Positions 55,347 through 63,963 of a stretch of DNA of 64,000 bases are shown here, in pieces. How positions within the stretch are numbered: position 1 is the first letter of the stretch; every line of letters begins with the position of its first letter. This DNA is from Algoriphagus boseongensis (GTDB taxonomy: Bacteria; Bacteroidota; Bacteroidia; Cytophagales; Cyclobacteriaceae), in contig NZ_SNYF01000005.1 in the NCBI RefSeq assembly GCF_004362805.1, positions 372,001-436,000 of the forward strand. The letters are read 5' to 3'. Made by a program: the position numbers and the translations under genes. A model generated the notes under the pieces. It had not been told where the DNA came from, did no database searches, and saw nothing but the letters and a program-made list of their open reading frames with translations.

Positions 55347-55718
55347 ATGATTTCTATTCTGTCATTAATCACTTTCCTTCTTCGATTGACTTTGGTTATC
55401 CAAAGCCAGTTGGTGGAAATTGTTCCGGCAGATTTTTTTGGTTCTAATTCTTGTTCAACTTCTGAACAAAAAGAACAGGAAATCAAATCTTCTATTTTTG
55501 GATTAGGCTTTGATGATAAAGGCTTAATTGAAACCCAAGAAGAGGAAAAAGAAGAATCTGAACAGGAATCCTATTTAAATTTCTTAGAATCCTATACTTT
55601 CTTGTCTTCATGGAATTTATCTTTTGGAGACAATGAAAGTCCATTTGGAAGCAAAGGGGCGAAAGTTGGAGTACATTTATATGACCTATTCCATTCCTGG
55701 AAGGTCTATGCGAGTTGA
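55347..55718 (+). CDS. Small protein upstream of dabA, function unknown
   Basis: A 124-residue protein with an N-terminal hydrophobic segment (ISILSLITFLLRLTLVI) that could be a signal or membrane anchor, then a glutamate- and lysine-rich middle (QEEEKEESEQES) and an aromatic C-terminus (LYDLFHSWKVYAS). I recognise no family. ATG at 55347 is preferred over a TTG fifteen codons upstream. It lies 95 bases before dabA and after a terminator, so it may be the first gene of the inorganic-carbon operon. Coding status rests on the open frame, the hydrophobic start and the position. Confidence 0.6.
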   Translation: MISILSLITFLLRLTLVIQSQLVEIVPADFFGSNSCSTSEQKEQEIKSSIFGLGFDDKGLIETQEEEKEESEQESYLNFLESYTFLSSWNLSFGDNESPFGSKGAKVGVHLYDLFHSWKVYAS

Positions 55719-55768
55719 TTTTTAGCCTTTTGGGCAATTGAAAAAGGGAGTTTTCCCATTTTACATAA

Positions 55769-55788
55769 TGATCCCATCTGAGGGATCA
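55769..55788. promoter_or_regulatory. Inverted repeat in the dabA leader
   Basis: TGATCCC (55769-55775) and GGGATCA (55782-55788) are perfect 7-base inverted arms with a 6-base spacer, 25 bases before the dabA ATG. They could be an operator or an RNA hairpin. A weaker GGGA-N4-TCCC repeat lies just upstream (55746-55757). Confidence 0.4.
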
Positions 55789-55813
55789 ATTCCATCACTC
55801 AGCATACATTCTA

Positions 55814-58309
55814 ATGAAACATCATCACAAGCAGGGATACGGCTTGGAAGAAATAGTGCATGAACTCAAGCATTTTCTTCCAGCCCAAGCCCCGCTAAAG
55901 GACTTCGTCCATCATAACACCTTGCATGCTTTCCAAAATTTGCCTTTTCATCAGGCAATCAAGCAGGCAAAAACGCAGCTCGGATACAAAGGATATCTTC
56001 CTTTGGAAACATACAGAGAACTTTATCATGAAGGAAAAATCAAAGGACAGATACTCAAAAATGTCCTCGAAGATCAATTTGGACCTCAATTGGCTAATGA
56101 TTGGGCGATCAAAATGTTTGATCAAACCCTAGAGATTGAGACCAATCCTAAAGTGGGAACATTAAGAGCCCATTGGAAAAGTGATTACCACTTCAATCTC
56201 GATAAAGTCACCCACCCTTTCTTATTCAGAGTTCTTTCAGCCTATTTAGATCAAGGGATTTCTATTTGGTCATTTCCGGTAGAAGCCAGTGGGTTTTTAG
56301 AAGCTATCAAGGCAATCGAAAAAGAAAGTATCGCATCCTTATTTAAATCAGAAAGAGTCAAAACCCTTCTTCACAAGGAAAATCTCAAACTCGAAGAACT
56401 TCTTGAAATTCTGGTTGGAAATGAAAAAGCCTATGGCTGGTATCTTTTCGATCAGCAGTTTGCTCATCCGGGATGGTCAGGAATGGTTTCTGTTTTGGAA
56501 ACTCAGCCGGAATCACTTTTGGATAGAAAAAAGATCAATCTAGAGGATATGATCAAATTCGAATGTCTTCTAGAGATCGATGCTTTGGATAAGAAGTTTG
56601 GAGAAAACTGGAGCCCGATTGGGGTTCGTTTTCCAAAAGATACCAGAGAGTTATTCGAGACTGTTCCTTTTGAAGAGATTGATTTAATGCTCCATTGCTG
56701 GCAAGAGGCCTATGAATGGAGTTATTACGATGAGGTTTTAGCAGGTATAAAATCGGTGCAGCCTGAAATAAAATCACCCGATTCTCCAAGCTTTCAGGCA
56801 ATGTTTTGCATTGACGATAGAGAATGCTCCACTAGGAGACATTTGGAATATGTCGATCCTGAATGTGCGACTTATGGAACTCCCGGTTTCTTTAGCGTGG
56901 AGTTTTATTTTCAGCCCGAGTTTGGAAAGTTTTATACCAAATCTTGCCCAGCACCAGTAACTCCAAAGTATCTCATCAAGGAAACAGCAAACCATAAGAA
57001 ACTAGCTAAGGATGCCCATTTCAACCAAAATAGCCACTCCTTGCTAAGAGGTTGGGTAAATGCTCAAACACTTGGTTTTTGGTCGGCTTTAAGATTGGTT
57101 GGAAATATCCTTAAACCATCAAGTTCTGCTTTGGAAGTTTCTTCCTTCAAGCATATGGATCCTAAAGGGACACTTTCCATTGAGTTTCAAGGGGAGTTTT
57201 TCGATGGTCTACAGGTTGGATTTAAGATTGAAGAAATGGCCGATCGAATAGAAGGATTGCTCAGAAGCATTGGCTTATTGGACAGATTTTCTCCTTTGGT
57301 TTATTTGATCGGGCACGGAGCTTCCAGTATCAACAATACCCATTATGCAGGGTATGATTGTGGTGCTTGCTGCGGTCGTCCCGGTTCGGTAAACGCACGT
57401 GTTGCCGCAGCCATGGCAAACCATCCACAGGTAAGGGAATTATTGGTAGCAAGAGGAATTGTGATTCCGGAATCAACACAGTTCTTGGGAGGCCTTCATG
57501 ATACGACCAAGGATGAAATTGAATATTACGATGAGGATCAATTGAGTCCAGAAAACCTGAAACAGCATCAATTGAATAAGCTGAAATTTAGTAAGGCTTT
57601 GGATATCAATGCACTTGAAAGATCCAGACGATTTGATACTTTACGAAAAAACAAGTCTATCAACAGATTGCACGAGGCAGTAAAGAAAAGAGCATTTTCT
57701 CTATTTGAGCCTCGTCCGGAATACAATCACGCAACCAATGCCTTGTGTATTGTTTCCAGGAAATCCACGATCAAAGGATTGTTTTTCGACCGTAGGGCCT
57801 TCTTGAATTCCTATGATTATAGAAAAGATCCTGAAGGAAAGGCTTTAACAAAAATTCTCGGTGCTGCCGCTCCAGTTTGTGGAGGTATCAACTTAGAGTA
57901 CTATTTCTCCAGGATGGATCCGGATAAATTGGGTGCAGGAACCAAACTGCCTCACAATGTCATGGGACTCATTGGAGTTGCCAATGGAGCAGATGGAGAT
58001 TTGAGAACAGGCCTTCCTTACCAAATGGTAGAGATTCACGATCCTATTCGCTTGATGCTGATTGTGGAGCAATACCCAGACGTGGTCATGGACGTGATTC
58101 GCTCCAACCCTGCTACTTACGAATGGATCAAGAATTACTGGGTTCATTTTGTGGTCATCGATCCACATACCAAGACTTTCCTGAGATTCAAGGATGAGGC
58201 TTTTGTACAATATAAGCCAGAATCTACCATCGATCACATCGAGCATCTCCAGGACAAGCTCTTGAGCTCTAAAGAAAATCTTCCAGTGTATTTAATCGAC
58301 TCGTTGTAA
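55814..58309 (+). CDS. dabA: DabA inorganic-carbon transporter subunit (DUF2309)
   Basis: An 831-residue soluble subunit of the DAB inorganic-carbon accumulation system, which is thought to hydrate CO2 vectorially with a beta-carbonic-anhydrase-like zinc site. The four presumed zinc ligands are present: C332 and D334 in FCIDDRECS, H501 in IGHGASSINN and C516 in YDCGACCG. The 15-residue spacing from H501 to C516 equals that of the characterised Halothiobacillus protein. The stop shares one base with the dabB start (TAATG). Family assignment is firm; transport in this organism is inferred. Confidence 0.95.
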   Translation: MKHHHKQGYGLEEIVHELKHFLPAQAPLKDFVHHNTLHAFQNLPFHQAIKQAKTQLGYKGYLPLETYRELYHEGKIKGQILKNVLEDQFGPQLANDWAIKMFDQTLEIETNPKVGTLRAHWKSDYHFNLDKVTHPFLFRVLSAYLDQGISIWSFPVEASGFLEAIKAIEKESIASLFKSERVKTLLHKENLKLEELLEILVGNEKAYGWYLFDQQFAHPGWSGMVSVLETQPESLLDRKKINLEDMIKFECLLEIDALDKKFGENWSPIGVRFPKDTRELFETVPFEEIDLMLHCWQEAYEWSYYDEVLAGIKSVQPEIKSPDSPSFQAMFCIDDRECSTRRHLEYVDPECATYGTPGFFSVEFYFQPEFGKFYTKSCPAPVTPKYLIKETANHKKLAKDAHFNQNSHSLLRGWVNAQTLGFWSALRLVGNILKPSSSALEVSSFKHMDPKGTLSIEFQGEFFDGLQVGFKIEEMADRIEGLLRSIGLLDRFSPLVYLIGHGASSINNTHYAGYDCGACCGRPGSVNARVAAAMANHPQVRELLVARGIVIPESTQFLGGLHDTTKDEIEYYDEDQLSPENLKQHQLNKLKFSKALDINALERSRRFDTLRKNKSINRLHEAVKKRAFSLFEPRPEYNHATNALCIVSRKSTIKGLFFDRRAFLNSYDYRKDPEGKALTKILGAAAPVCGGINLEYYFSRMDPDKLGAGTKLPHNVMGLIGVANGADGDLRTGLPYQMVEIHDPIRLMLIVEQYPDVVMDVIRSNPATYEWIKNYWVHFVVIDPHTKTFLRFKDEAFVQYKPESTIDHIEHLQDKLLSSKENLPVYLIDSL

Positions 58310-60237
58310 TGGAATTGTCAGCTTGGATTCAACTCATGATTGGGATACCACTTGTGGGTTTTTTAATCAGTATTCTTATTCCAGAATCAAAGGAGAACTT
58401 GCTCTCTAGAATTGCCTTCTACACTGCAGGATTAAACTTACTGAGCGTTTTGGTTTTCCTCGTTTTCTGGGGAATTGGAGGCTTTCAAAGCTTAAACCTC
58501 AAGGAATTTATTCTTCTAAAAACTACCCATTTTGAGTTTTTGGTAGATTTCTTCTTTGATCGGGTAGGAGCTGTATATGTGGTGATTGGGGCGATGCTTA
58601 CTTTCCTAATCACATTCTACAGCCGGTATTATCTACACAGGGAAAGTGGTTACAAGAGGTTTTTCAATACCGTCTTGTTCTTCTACTTAGGTTTTAATAT
58701 CACGGTATTGGCAGGAAACTTTGAAACGCTATTCGTGGGATGGGAGATTTTAGGAATTTCCTCTTTCCTACTGGTAGCCTTTTACAGAGAAAATCTTCTT
58801 CCAACTCGAAACTCCATCAAGGTCTTCTCGATCTATAGAATCGGGGATGTAGGCTTGATTTTGGCGATGTGGGCAAGTCATCACCTTTGGCATGAGAACA
58901 TCACCTTCATTAAGTTGAATAATGCCGAATTGGTCTCTGAGCACCTGGCAGGTCATTCAGGTATAGGGATTTTCATTGCCATGATGTTGCTTTTGGCAGC
59001 TGCTGCAAAATCAGCTCAGTTTCCATTTTCAAGCTGGTTGCCTAGAGCTATGGAGGGTCCAACTCCTTCCTCTGCCATTTTCTATGGTTCGCTCTCAGTT
59101 CACTTGGGTGTGTTTCTATTGCTTAGAACTTTTCCGTTTTGGGAAAATCAAATCACTGTCCGAGTGTTGATTGGGCTTATGGGCCTAACAACAGCCCTTG
59201 TTTCTACTATGATCGCGAGGGTGCAGACTTCGGTGAAAACTCAGATCGGTTATGCCTCTTTGACTCAAATCGGAATCATGTTCATTGAAGTGGCGGCTGG
59301 ACTTGAGGTTTTGGCTTTGATCCATTTTGCCGGAAATGCCTTCCTGAGAACTTACCAATTATTGGTATCACCTTCCGTGGTCAGTTACCTAATTCGTGAA
59401 CAGTTTTATGGATTTGAGCCAAAGGCAATGAAAACCAGAAACGGTTGGATGGAAAAAATGAGGATTTCCATGTATGTATGGAGCTTGAAAGAATGGAATC
59501 TTGACCGATTTATCAATCAATTTGTGTTTTCTCCAATGAAGAAATTGGGACACAAACTGGATTTCCTTTCTTATAAGACCGTATTGTATTACTTTATACC
59601 TAGTTATTTGGTAGGGGTAACCTTGCTTTTGATAGGCTACAAAATCCCGGAATACCTTCATTCCATTCTTCCATTAGTATTTGCTTTTGTGGCTTTACTT
59701 ATGGTAATGAAGTCCTTTACTGAAAGAAAATCTGCTCGATTGAGTTGGACGCTTTTGGTAATGAACCATTTCTGGATGGCTTTGGCGATTGCTGAAAATG
59801 AGCTGACCACAAGGCTTGAGTTAGTCATTTACCTGAGCGGTGTGGTTTTCTTCGGACTATCAGGGCTTTTGATTATTTCCTGGATGAATAGGAAACTTCA
59901 ACAGTCTGGCCTATATGAATATCAAGGTTATGTCAGAGAATATCCTGGATTGGCATTTCTCTTCCTGCTGAGCGTTTTGGGTTTGATGGGATTTCCGATT
60001 TCTCCCACTTTCGTAGGAGAGGATTTGTTATTCAGCCACATCCAAGAGGATCAGTATCTTCTGGCATTCTTTGCGGCACTTGCTTTCGTAATGGAAGGAA
60101 TCGCAGCGGTTAGAATATTTGCAAGACTCTTTTTGGGAACAAAAAGACCTGTTCCGGAAACTTTATTCGGTATTACCAAAGGACTGAGTAATGGAAATTC
60201 AAAGTCCAAACGCTCAATTAAATCATCACTTTCCTAA
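58309..60237 (+). CDS. dabB: DabB proton-conducting membrane subunit (NuoL/MrpA-like)
   Basis: A 642-residue inner-membrane protein of the NuoL/MrpA-like family with at least a dozen membrane helices. Conserved antiporter segments are visible: LFVGWEILGISSFLLVAFYR, then AAAKSAQFPFSSWLPRAMEG and TPSSAIFYGSLSVHLG. In DAB systems this subunit couples cation movement to DabA activity. It overlaps dabA by one base, and no other Complex I genes are nearby, which rules out a respiratory role. The C-terminal tail after about residue 615 is polar. Confidence 0.93.
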   Translation: MELSAWIQLMIGIPLVGFLISILIPESKENLLSRIAFYTAGLNLLSVLVFLVFWGIGGFQSLNLKEFILLKTTHFEFLVDFFFDRVGAVYVVIGAMLTFLITFYSRYYLHRESGYKRFFNTVLFFYLGFNITVLAGNFETLFVGWEILGISSFLLVAFYRENLLPTRNSIKVFSIYRIGDVGLILAMWASHHLWHENITFIKLNNAELVSEHLAGHSGIGIFIAMMLLLAAAAKSAQFPFSSWLPRAMEGPTPSSAIFYGSLSVHLGVFLLLRTFPFWENQITVRVLIGLMGLTTALVSTMIARVQTSVKTQIGYASLTQIGIMFIEVAAGLEVLALIHFAGNAFLRTYQLLVSPSVVSYLIREQFYGFEPKAMKTRNGWMEKMRISMYVWSLKEWNLDRFINQFVFSPMKKLGHKLDFLSYKTVLYYFIPSYLVGVTLLLIGYKIPEYLHSILPLVFAFVALLMVMKSFTERKSARLSWTLLVMNHFWMALAIAENELTTRLELVIYLSGVVFFGLSGLLIISWMNRKLQQSGLYEYQGYVREYPGLAFLFLLSVLGLMGFPISPTFVGEDLLFSHIQEDQYLLAFFAALAFVMEGIAAVRIFARLFLGTKRPVPETLFGITKGLSNGNSKSKRSIKSSLS

Positions 60238-60245
60238 AAAATAAC

Positions 60246-60260
60246 TTGGGCTCGGCCCAA
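60246..60260. other. Small hairpin between dabB and the SulP gene
   Basis: TTGGGC (60246-60251) and GCCCAA (60255-60260) with a 3-base loop and no T-run, so it is unlikely to terminate. It could shape RNA processing or stability in the 40-base gap. Confidence 0.35.
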
Positions 60261-60277
60261 AATAAAATATTAAGCAC

Positions 60278-61873
60278 ATGAAAAATTCATCAAAACTTCA
60301 GTTGCCAAAAGACGGCTGGGCAGGACTAAAGGAAAACTTCAGTTCCGATGCTATCTCGGGCTTTGTGGTATTTCTATTGGCTATGCCTTTGAGTTTGGGT
60401 ATTGCAAAAGCATCAGATTTTCCTCCAATTATGGGTTTGGTTACAGCCATTATCGGTGGTATCGTAGTCAGTTTCTTTGCAGGTTCTAAATTAACCATTA
60501 AAGGACCTGCTGCAGGTTTGATTGTAGTGGTTGCAGGTTCAGTAGCAGATTTTGGAGGAGGGGAAACGGGTTGGAAACTTGCCTTGGGAGCCATGGTTGT
60601 AGCAGGCTTGGTTCAGATTGCCTTTGGATTTCTTAAGCTGGGAAAACTAGCAGATATCTTTCCTCTTTCAGCTATTCACGGAATGTTGGCAGCGATTGGT
60701 ATTATCATCATTGCGAAGCAAATCCCTGTTCTCTTGGATGTGAATCCAGAACTATACAAGGGCTTGAGCATTGTGGCGATGATTTCATCTATTCCTAAAT
60801 TTCTTGCCAATTTGGATCCTAAAGCGACGATGATTGGAGTTGTCAGCTTGGCGATTATGTTGGGTTGGCCTTACTTGAAAAAATTCAAATTAGGTAAAGT
60901 TCCAGCTCCTTTGGTCGTTTTGTTAATTGCTATTCCTGCTGAATTGGCTATGGATTTTCAAAATACGGAGCCAGCTTATGCTTTGCTTCACATTGGAAAC
61001 CTTGTCGAAAATGTAAAATTGAATGCTGATTTCTCGGGTATTTCACAAACCGGAATCTTCATAAAATATGTGATTATGTTTGCCTTAGTTGGTACTTTGG
61101 AATCCTTACTTACTGTAAAGGCCATTGACCTTACTGATCCATTCAAGAGAAAGTCAAATAACGACAAAGACCTGATTGCAGTAGGTGTAGGAAATACCAT
61201 CAGTGCTTTAGTGGGTGGCTTGCCTATGATCTCTGAAGTGGCTCGTAGCTCTGCAAACGTAAATAATGGTGCGAAAACCCGTTGGGCAAACTTCTTCCAT
61301 GGCTTCTTTATTTTGGTGTTCGTTTTGGTTGCCACTCCAGTGATTGAAATGATCCCGAATGCTGCATTAGCTGCAATGTTGATTACAGTGGGTATCAAGC
61401 TTGCCCATCCAAAAGAGTTTATCAATACTTTCAAAATCGGAAAAGAGCAACTTGCTATATTCTTGGTAACAATCATTTTCACCCTGGTTGAGGATTTGTT
61501 AGTGGGTATTGCTGCAGGTATTGTATTGAAGATGATTCTTCACCTGATCAATGGAACTCCAGTCAGTTCATTCTTCAAAGCTCCAACCGTGGTTTCATTT
61601 GTTGGAAATGACTACTTGGTGGAAATTGATAAGGCAGCGATATTCTCCAATTTCTTAGGAATAAAGAGAAAGCTAGAGGAAATCCCTGCAGGTTTCAATG
61701 TGACCATTGACCTGAAAAACACTAAGCTGGTAGATCACTCCGTAATGGAAAACCTTCATCATTTTCAGCATGATTATGAAGAAAATGGGGGCCATGTGAA
61801 GTTAGTGGGACTTGAGAAACACGAAGCCGTTTCTGATCACCATTTGGCTGCAAGAAAGCTCAAAACTTCTTGA
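60278..61873 (+). CDS. SulP-family anion transporter with STAS domain
   Basis: A 531-residue transporter. The SulP core is seen in DAISGFVVFLLAMPLSLGIA, then FAGSKLTIKGPAAGLIV and the AIHGMLAAIGIIIIAKQIP segment. A C-terminal STAS-type region (about 450-525) has VTIDLKNTKLVDHSVMENL. SulP proteins carry sulfate, bicarbonate or other anions; next to dabAB, bicarbonate is the most economical guess but it is not shown by sequence. It lies 40 bases after dabB and is probably in the same transcript. Confidence 0.9.
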   Translation: MKNSSKLQLPKDGWAGLKENFSSDAISGFVVFLLAMPLSLGIAKASDFPPIMGLVTAIIGGIVVSFFAGSKLTIKGPAAGLIVVVAGSVADFGGGETGWKLALGAMVVAGLVQIAFGFLKLGKLADIFPLSAIHGMLAAIGIIIIAKQIPVLLDVNPELYKGLSIVAMISSIPKFLANLDPKATMIGVVSLAIMLGWPYLKKFKLGKVPAPLVVLLIAIPAELAMDFQNTEPAYALLHIGNLVENVKLNADFSGISQTGIFIKYVIMFALVGTLESLLTVKAIDLTDPFKRKSNNDKDLIAVGVGNTISALVGGLPMISEVARSSANVNNGAKTRWANFFHGFFILVFVLVATPVIEMIPNAALAAMLITVGIKLAHPKEFINTFKIGKEQLAIFLVTIIFTLVEDLLVGIAAGIVLKMILHLINGTPVSSFFKAPTVVSFVGNDYLVEIDKAAIFSNFLGIKRKLEEIPAGFNVTIDLKNTKLVDHSVMENLHHFQHDYEENGGHVKLVGLEKHEAVSDHHLAARKLKTS

Positions 61874-61915
61874 ATTTAGCCTTTTAGAAAGGCATTCCTT
61901 GATTAGTACAATCAC

Positions 61916-61949
61916 CCTCCGGGCTATCAGAAATGACTAGCCTTGGAGG
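61916..61949 (+). other. Stem-loop in the leader of the porin-like gene
   Basis: CCTCC (61916-61920) pairs with GGAGG (61945-61949), and GGCTA (61922-61926) with TAGCC (61938-61942), with a small bulge. It ends about 25 bases before the TTG start and could act in RNA stability or in translational control. Confidence 0.35.
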
Positions 61950-61973
61950 TTCATTCCCTTAAATTTCAAAAAA

Positions 61974-63320
61974 TTGAAAAAGCTAGCTCAAGTTCTTTTG
62001 CTGCTGGGTCTCATGGTAGGATGGAAAACATCCGCTGTCTATGCCCAAGCGGACAAAGAAGTTAAACTATTTCTAAATGAAGAAAAGACCCATTGGGTCA
62101 AAGGTACTGGACTGGGTCAAATCTGGGTCAGATATACAGCGCTTAATCCCGGTTCTACCATTTTCGGTACACCAAAAAGCGAGGTTTTTGATGTGGGATT
62201 GAGAAGGGTAAGGTATCAGGTTTTAGGTCAGGTAACGGATAAGGTTTTCGTCTACACCCAATTTGGGATCAATAGTTTTGGTTCACTTTCGGGAAGAAAG
62301 CCCGGCTTGTTTCTTCATGATGTGACTGCAGATTATGCAGTCGTGCCGGGAAAATTAAGCTTAGGTGCAGGTCTTCATGGCTGGAACGGAACAGTAAGGT
62401 ATTCCTCTTCTTCTGTGGCGACAATTCTTGGAATGGATCTTCCATTTATCGAAGAGTCTACCAATGATATCACGGATCAATTTGTCAGAAAGCTTGGTGT
62501 TTATGCCAAGGGTCAACTTGGGAAATTGGATTACCGAATTTCAGTTTCCAATCCCTTCCCGGTTCAAACGGCTTTAAGTCCTGTTCCTACTTTACCTGAA
62601 GGCGTAGCCAATATTGCCTATTACAGCACGATGGCCCCAGCGATCAATTATCAGGGTTATTTCTTTTGGCAATTCCTTGATAAAGAATCCAATCAGATCC
62701 CGTATATGACAGGTACCTATTTAGGGAAAAAGAGAGTCTTCAATATCGGAGGAGGATTTTCTACGCAAGATCATGCCGTGGAATACCGGGAATCCGCTTC
62801 TGGACCTGTGCTACAACAGGCCAGTAAGCAGTGGGGACTTGATGTCTTTTACGATGCCCCACTCAATGAATCTAAAGGAACAGCCCTAACTGCCTACGCC
62901 GCATATATTTCTTATGATTTTGGTCCCAATTACCTACGGACTGGAGGAGCTATAAATCCTGCAAACGGGGTGAATGCTAATGGAACCTTCAATGGTCCGG
63001 GCAATTCCTTTCCCTTGATCGGAACAGGGAGTGTTTATTATACCCAAATCGGTTATTTGATGAAAAAGGACCTTTTGGGGAAAATGGGCACTCTTCAGCC
63101 GTATGGTCAATTGATTGTCTCGGATTATCAAAGAGTGGAAAAGCCCTTTACTGTAGTTGACTTAGGTGTCAATTGGCTTCAGGCTGGACATCGATCCAAG
63201 CTTTCCCTTGATTACCAGCTTCGGCCAATTTTGGTCAAAGGAAATACCGAAAAATTAATTGTAAATGATTCAGAGCCACGCAAAGGAATGTGGGTCTTGC
63301 AGTACCAATTTTCATTTTAA
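61974..63320 (+). CDS. Porin-like outer-membrane beta-barrel
   Basis: A 448-residue exported protein with a signal peptide (VLLLLGLMVGWKTSAVYA, then Q at about residue 25). The mature part is a beta-barrel with repeated aromatic strands and a C-terminal MWVLQYQFSF ending in phenylalanine, resembling phosphate-selective porin O/P-type proteins. The start is a TTG at 61974; no ATG precedes the signal peptide in frame. It is 100 bases after the SulP gene and is followed by a terminator-like hairpin, so it is plausibly the last gene of the locus and supplies outer-membrane passage for anions. Confidence 0.75.
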   Translation: MKKLAQVLLLLGLMVGWKTSAVYAQADKEVKLFLNEEKTHWVKGTGLGQIWVRYTALNPGSTIFGTPKSEVFDVGLRRVRYQVLGQVTDKVFVYTQFGINSFGSLSGRKPGLFLHDVTADYAVVPGKLSLGAGLHGWNGTVRYSSSSVATILGMDLPFIEESTNDITDQFVRKLGVYAKGQLGKLDYRISVSNPFPVQTALSPVPTLPEGVANIAYYSTMAPAINYQGYFFWQFLDKESNQIPYMTGTYLGKKRVFNIGGGFSTQDHAVEYRESASGPVLQQASKQWGLDVFYDAPLNESKGTALTAYAAYISYDFGPNYLRTGGAINPANGVNANGTFNGPGNSFPLIGTGSVYYTQIGYLMKKDLLGKMGTLQPYGQLIVSDYQRVEKPFTVVDLGVNWLQAGHRSKLSLDYQLRPILVKGNTEKLIVNDSEPRKGMWVLQYQFSF

Positions 63321-63345
63321 TTGTGATGGACTGATATTTGGATAG

Positions 63346-63380
63346 CCTCGGAAGTTTCTTCTGAGGTTATTTGATTTTTT
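63346..63380 (+). terminator. Terminator-like hairpin after the porin gene
   Basis: CCTCGGAAG (63346-63354) and CTTCTGAGG (63358-63366), with one wobble pair and a 3-base loop, followed by TTATTTGATTTTTT. It marks the probable end of the inorganic-carbon locus. Confidence 0.65.
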
Positions 63381-63513
63381 GAAATAAGTATTGTCAATTT
63401 TTTTAAAATCCGAACGTTTCCCTTTAAGCGTATCTTAAGAAAAGGCTAAGACTGCCTGAAGACTTCTAACTTAACTTTACCCAATCAAATCAAACACCCT
63501 AAACTTAATCGCC

Positions 63514-63963
63514 ATGAATGAGAAAATGAATCGAATGGAATTTCTAAAGTCCTTAGGACTTAAAGGAGCTTCTCTTGTTGCTGTCTATTGTGCTGGTGGG
63601 GCTTTGACCAGCTGTATTAATGAAAGTATGGCTCCAGCTGGAAATGACGGCGGATCCACACCAAATCTTGTTTTGGATCTTACGAGTTCTTCCTATTCAA
63701 CTTTAAATACGGTTGGAAACTATGTGATTGTCAATCGAATCGTAATCGCCAGGGTTTCTCAAACTTCATTTGCAGCAGTCACCCAAGTTTGTTCGCATGA
63801 AGGAAAAGCCAAAGTGACTTTTCGAAGTGGAGAATTCTATTGCTCTGAACACGGGGCGAGATTCGATACTTCAGGAAAGGGTTTGAATTCCAATGGATCC
63901 AGAGGACTTACGACCTATAGAACCGAATTGTCAGGAACTAACCTAACTGTCTATTATTCATGA
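63514..63963 (+). CDS. Rieske-type [2Fe-2S] lipoprotein
   Basis: A 149-residue exported protein with a lipobox ALTSC (cysteine 34) after a hydrophobic stretch. The Rieske cluster motifs are present: CSHEG (box 1) and CSEHGARFD (box 2), which supply two cysteines and two histidines. The second box normally continues to a proline loop, and the following SGKGLNSNGSRGL loop differs from bc1-type proteins, so it is more likely a small soluble-type Rieske ferredoxin anchored at the periplasmic face. Its stop overlaps the next start (ATGA). Confidence 0.88.
   Translation: MNEKMNRMEFLKSLGLKGASLVAVYCAGGALTSCINESMAPAGNDGGSTPNLVLDLTSSSYSTLNTVGNYVIVNRIVIARVSQTSFAAVTQVCSHEGKAKVTFRSGEFYCSEHGARFDTSGKGLNSNGSRGLTTYRTELSGTNLTVYYS

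Noticed and set aside
58309..60237. Complex I NuoL subunit.
   Set aside because: No other nuo genes are adjacent, and the one-base overlap with DUF2309/DabA fits DabB.
63412..63432. GAAC and CGTA pair before the Rieske gene as a possible ECF sigma promoter.
   Set aside because: The spacing of 13 bases is shorter than typical ECF promoters and the boxes are short, so chance is likely.
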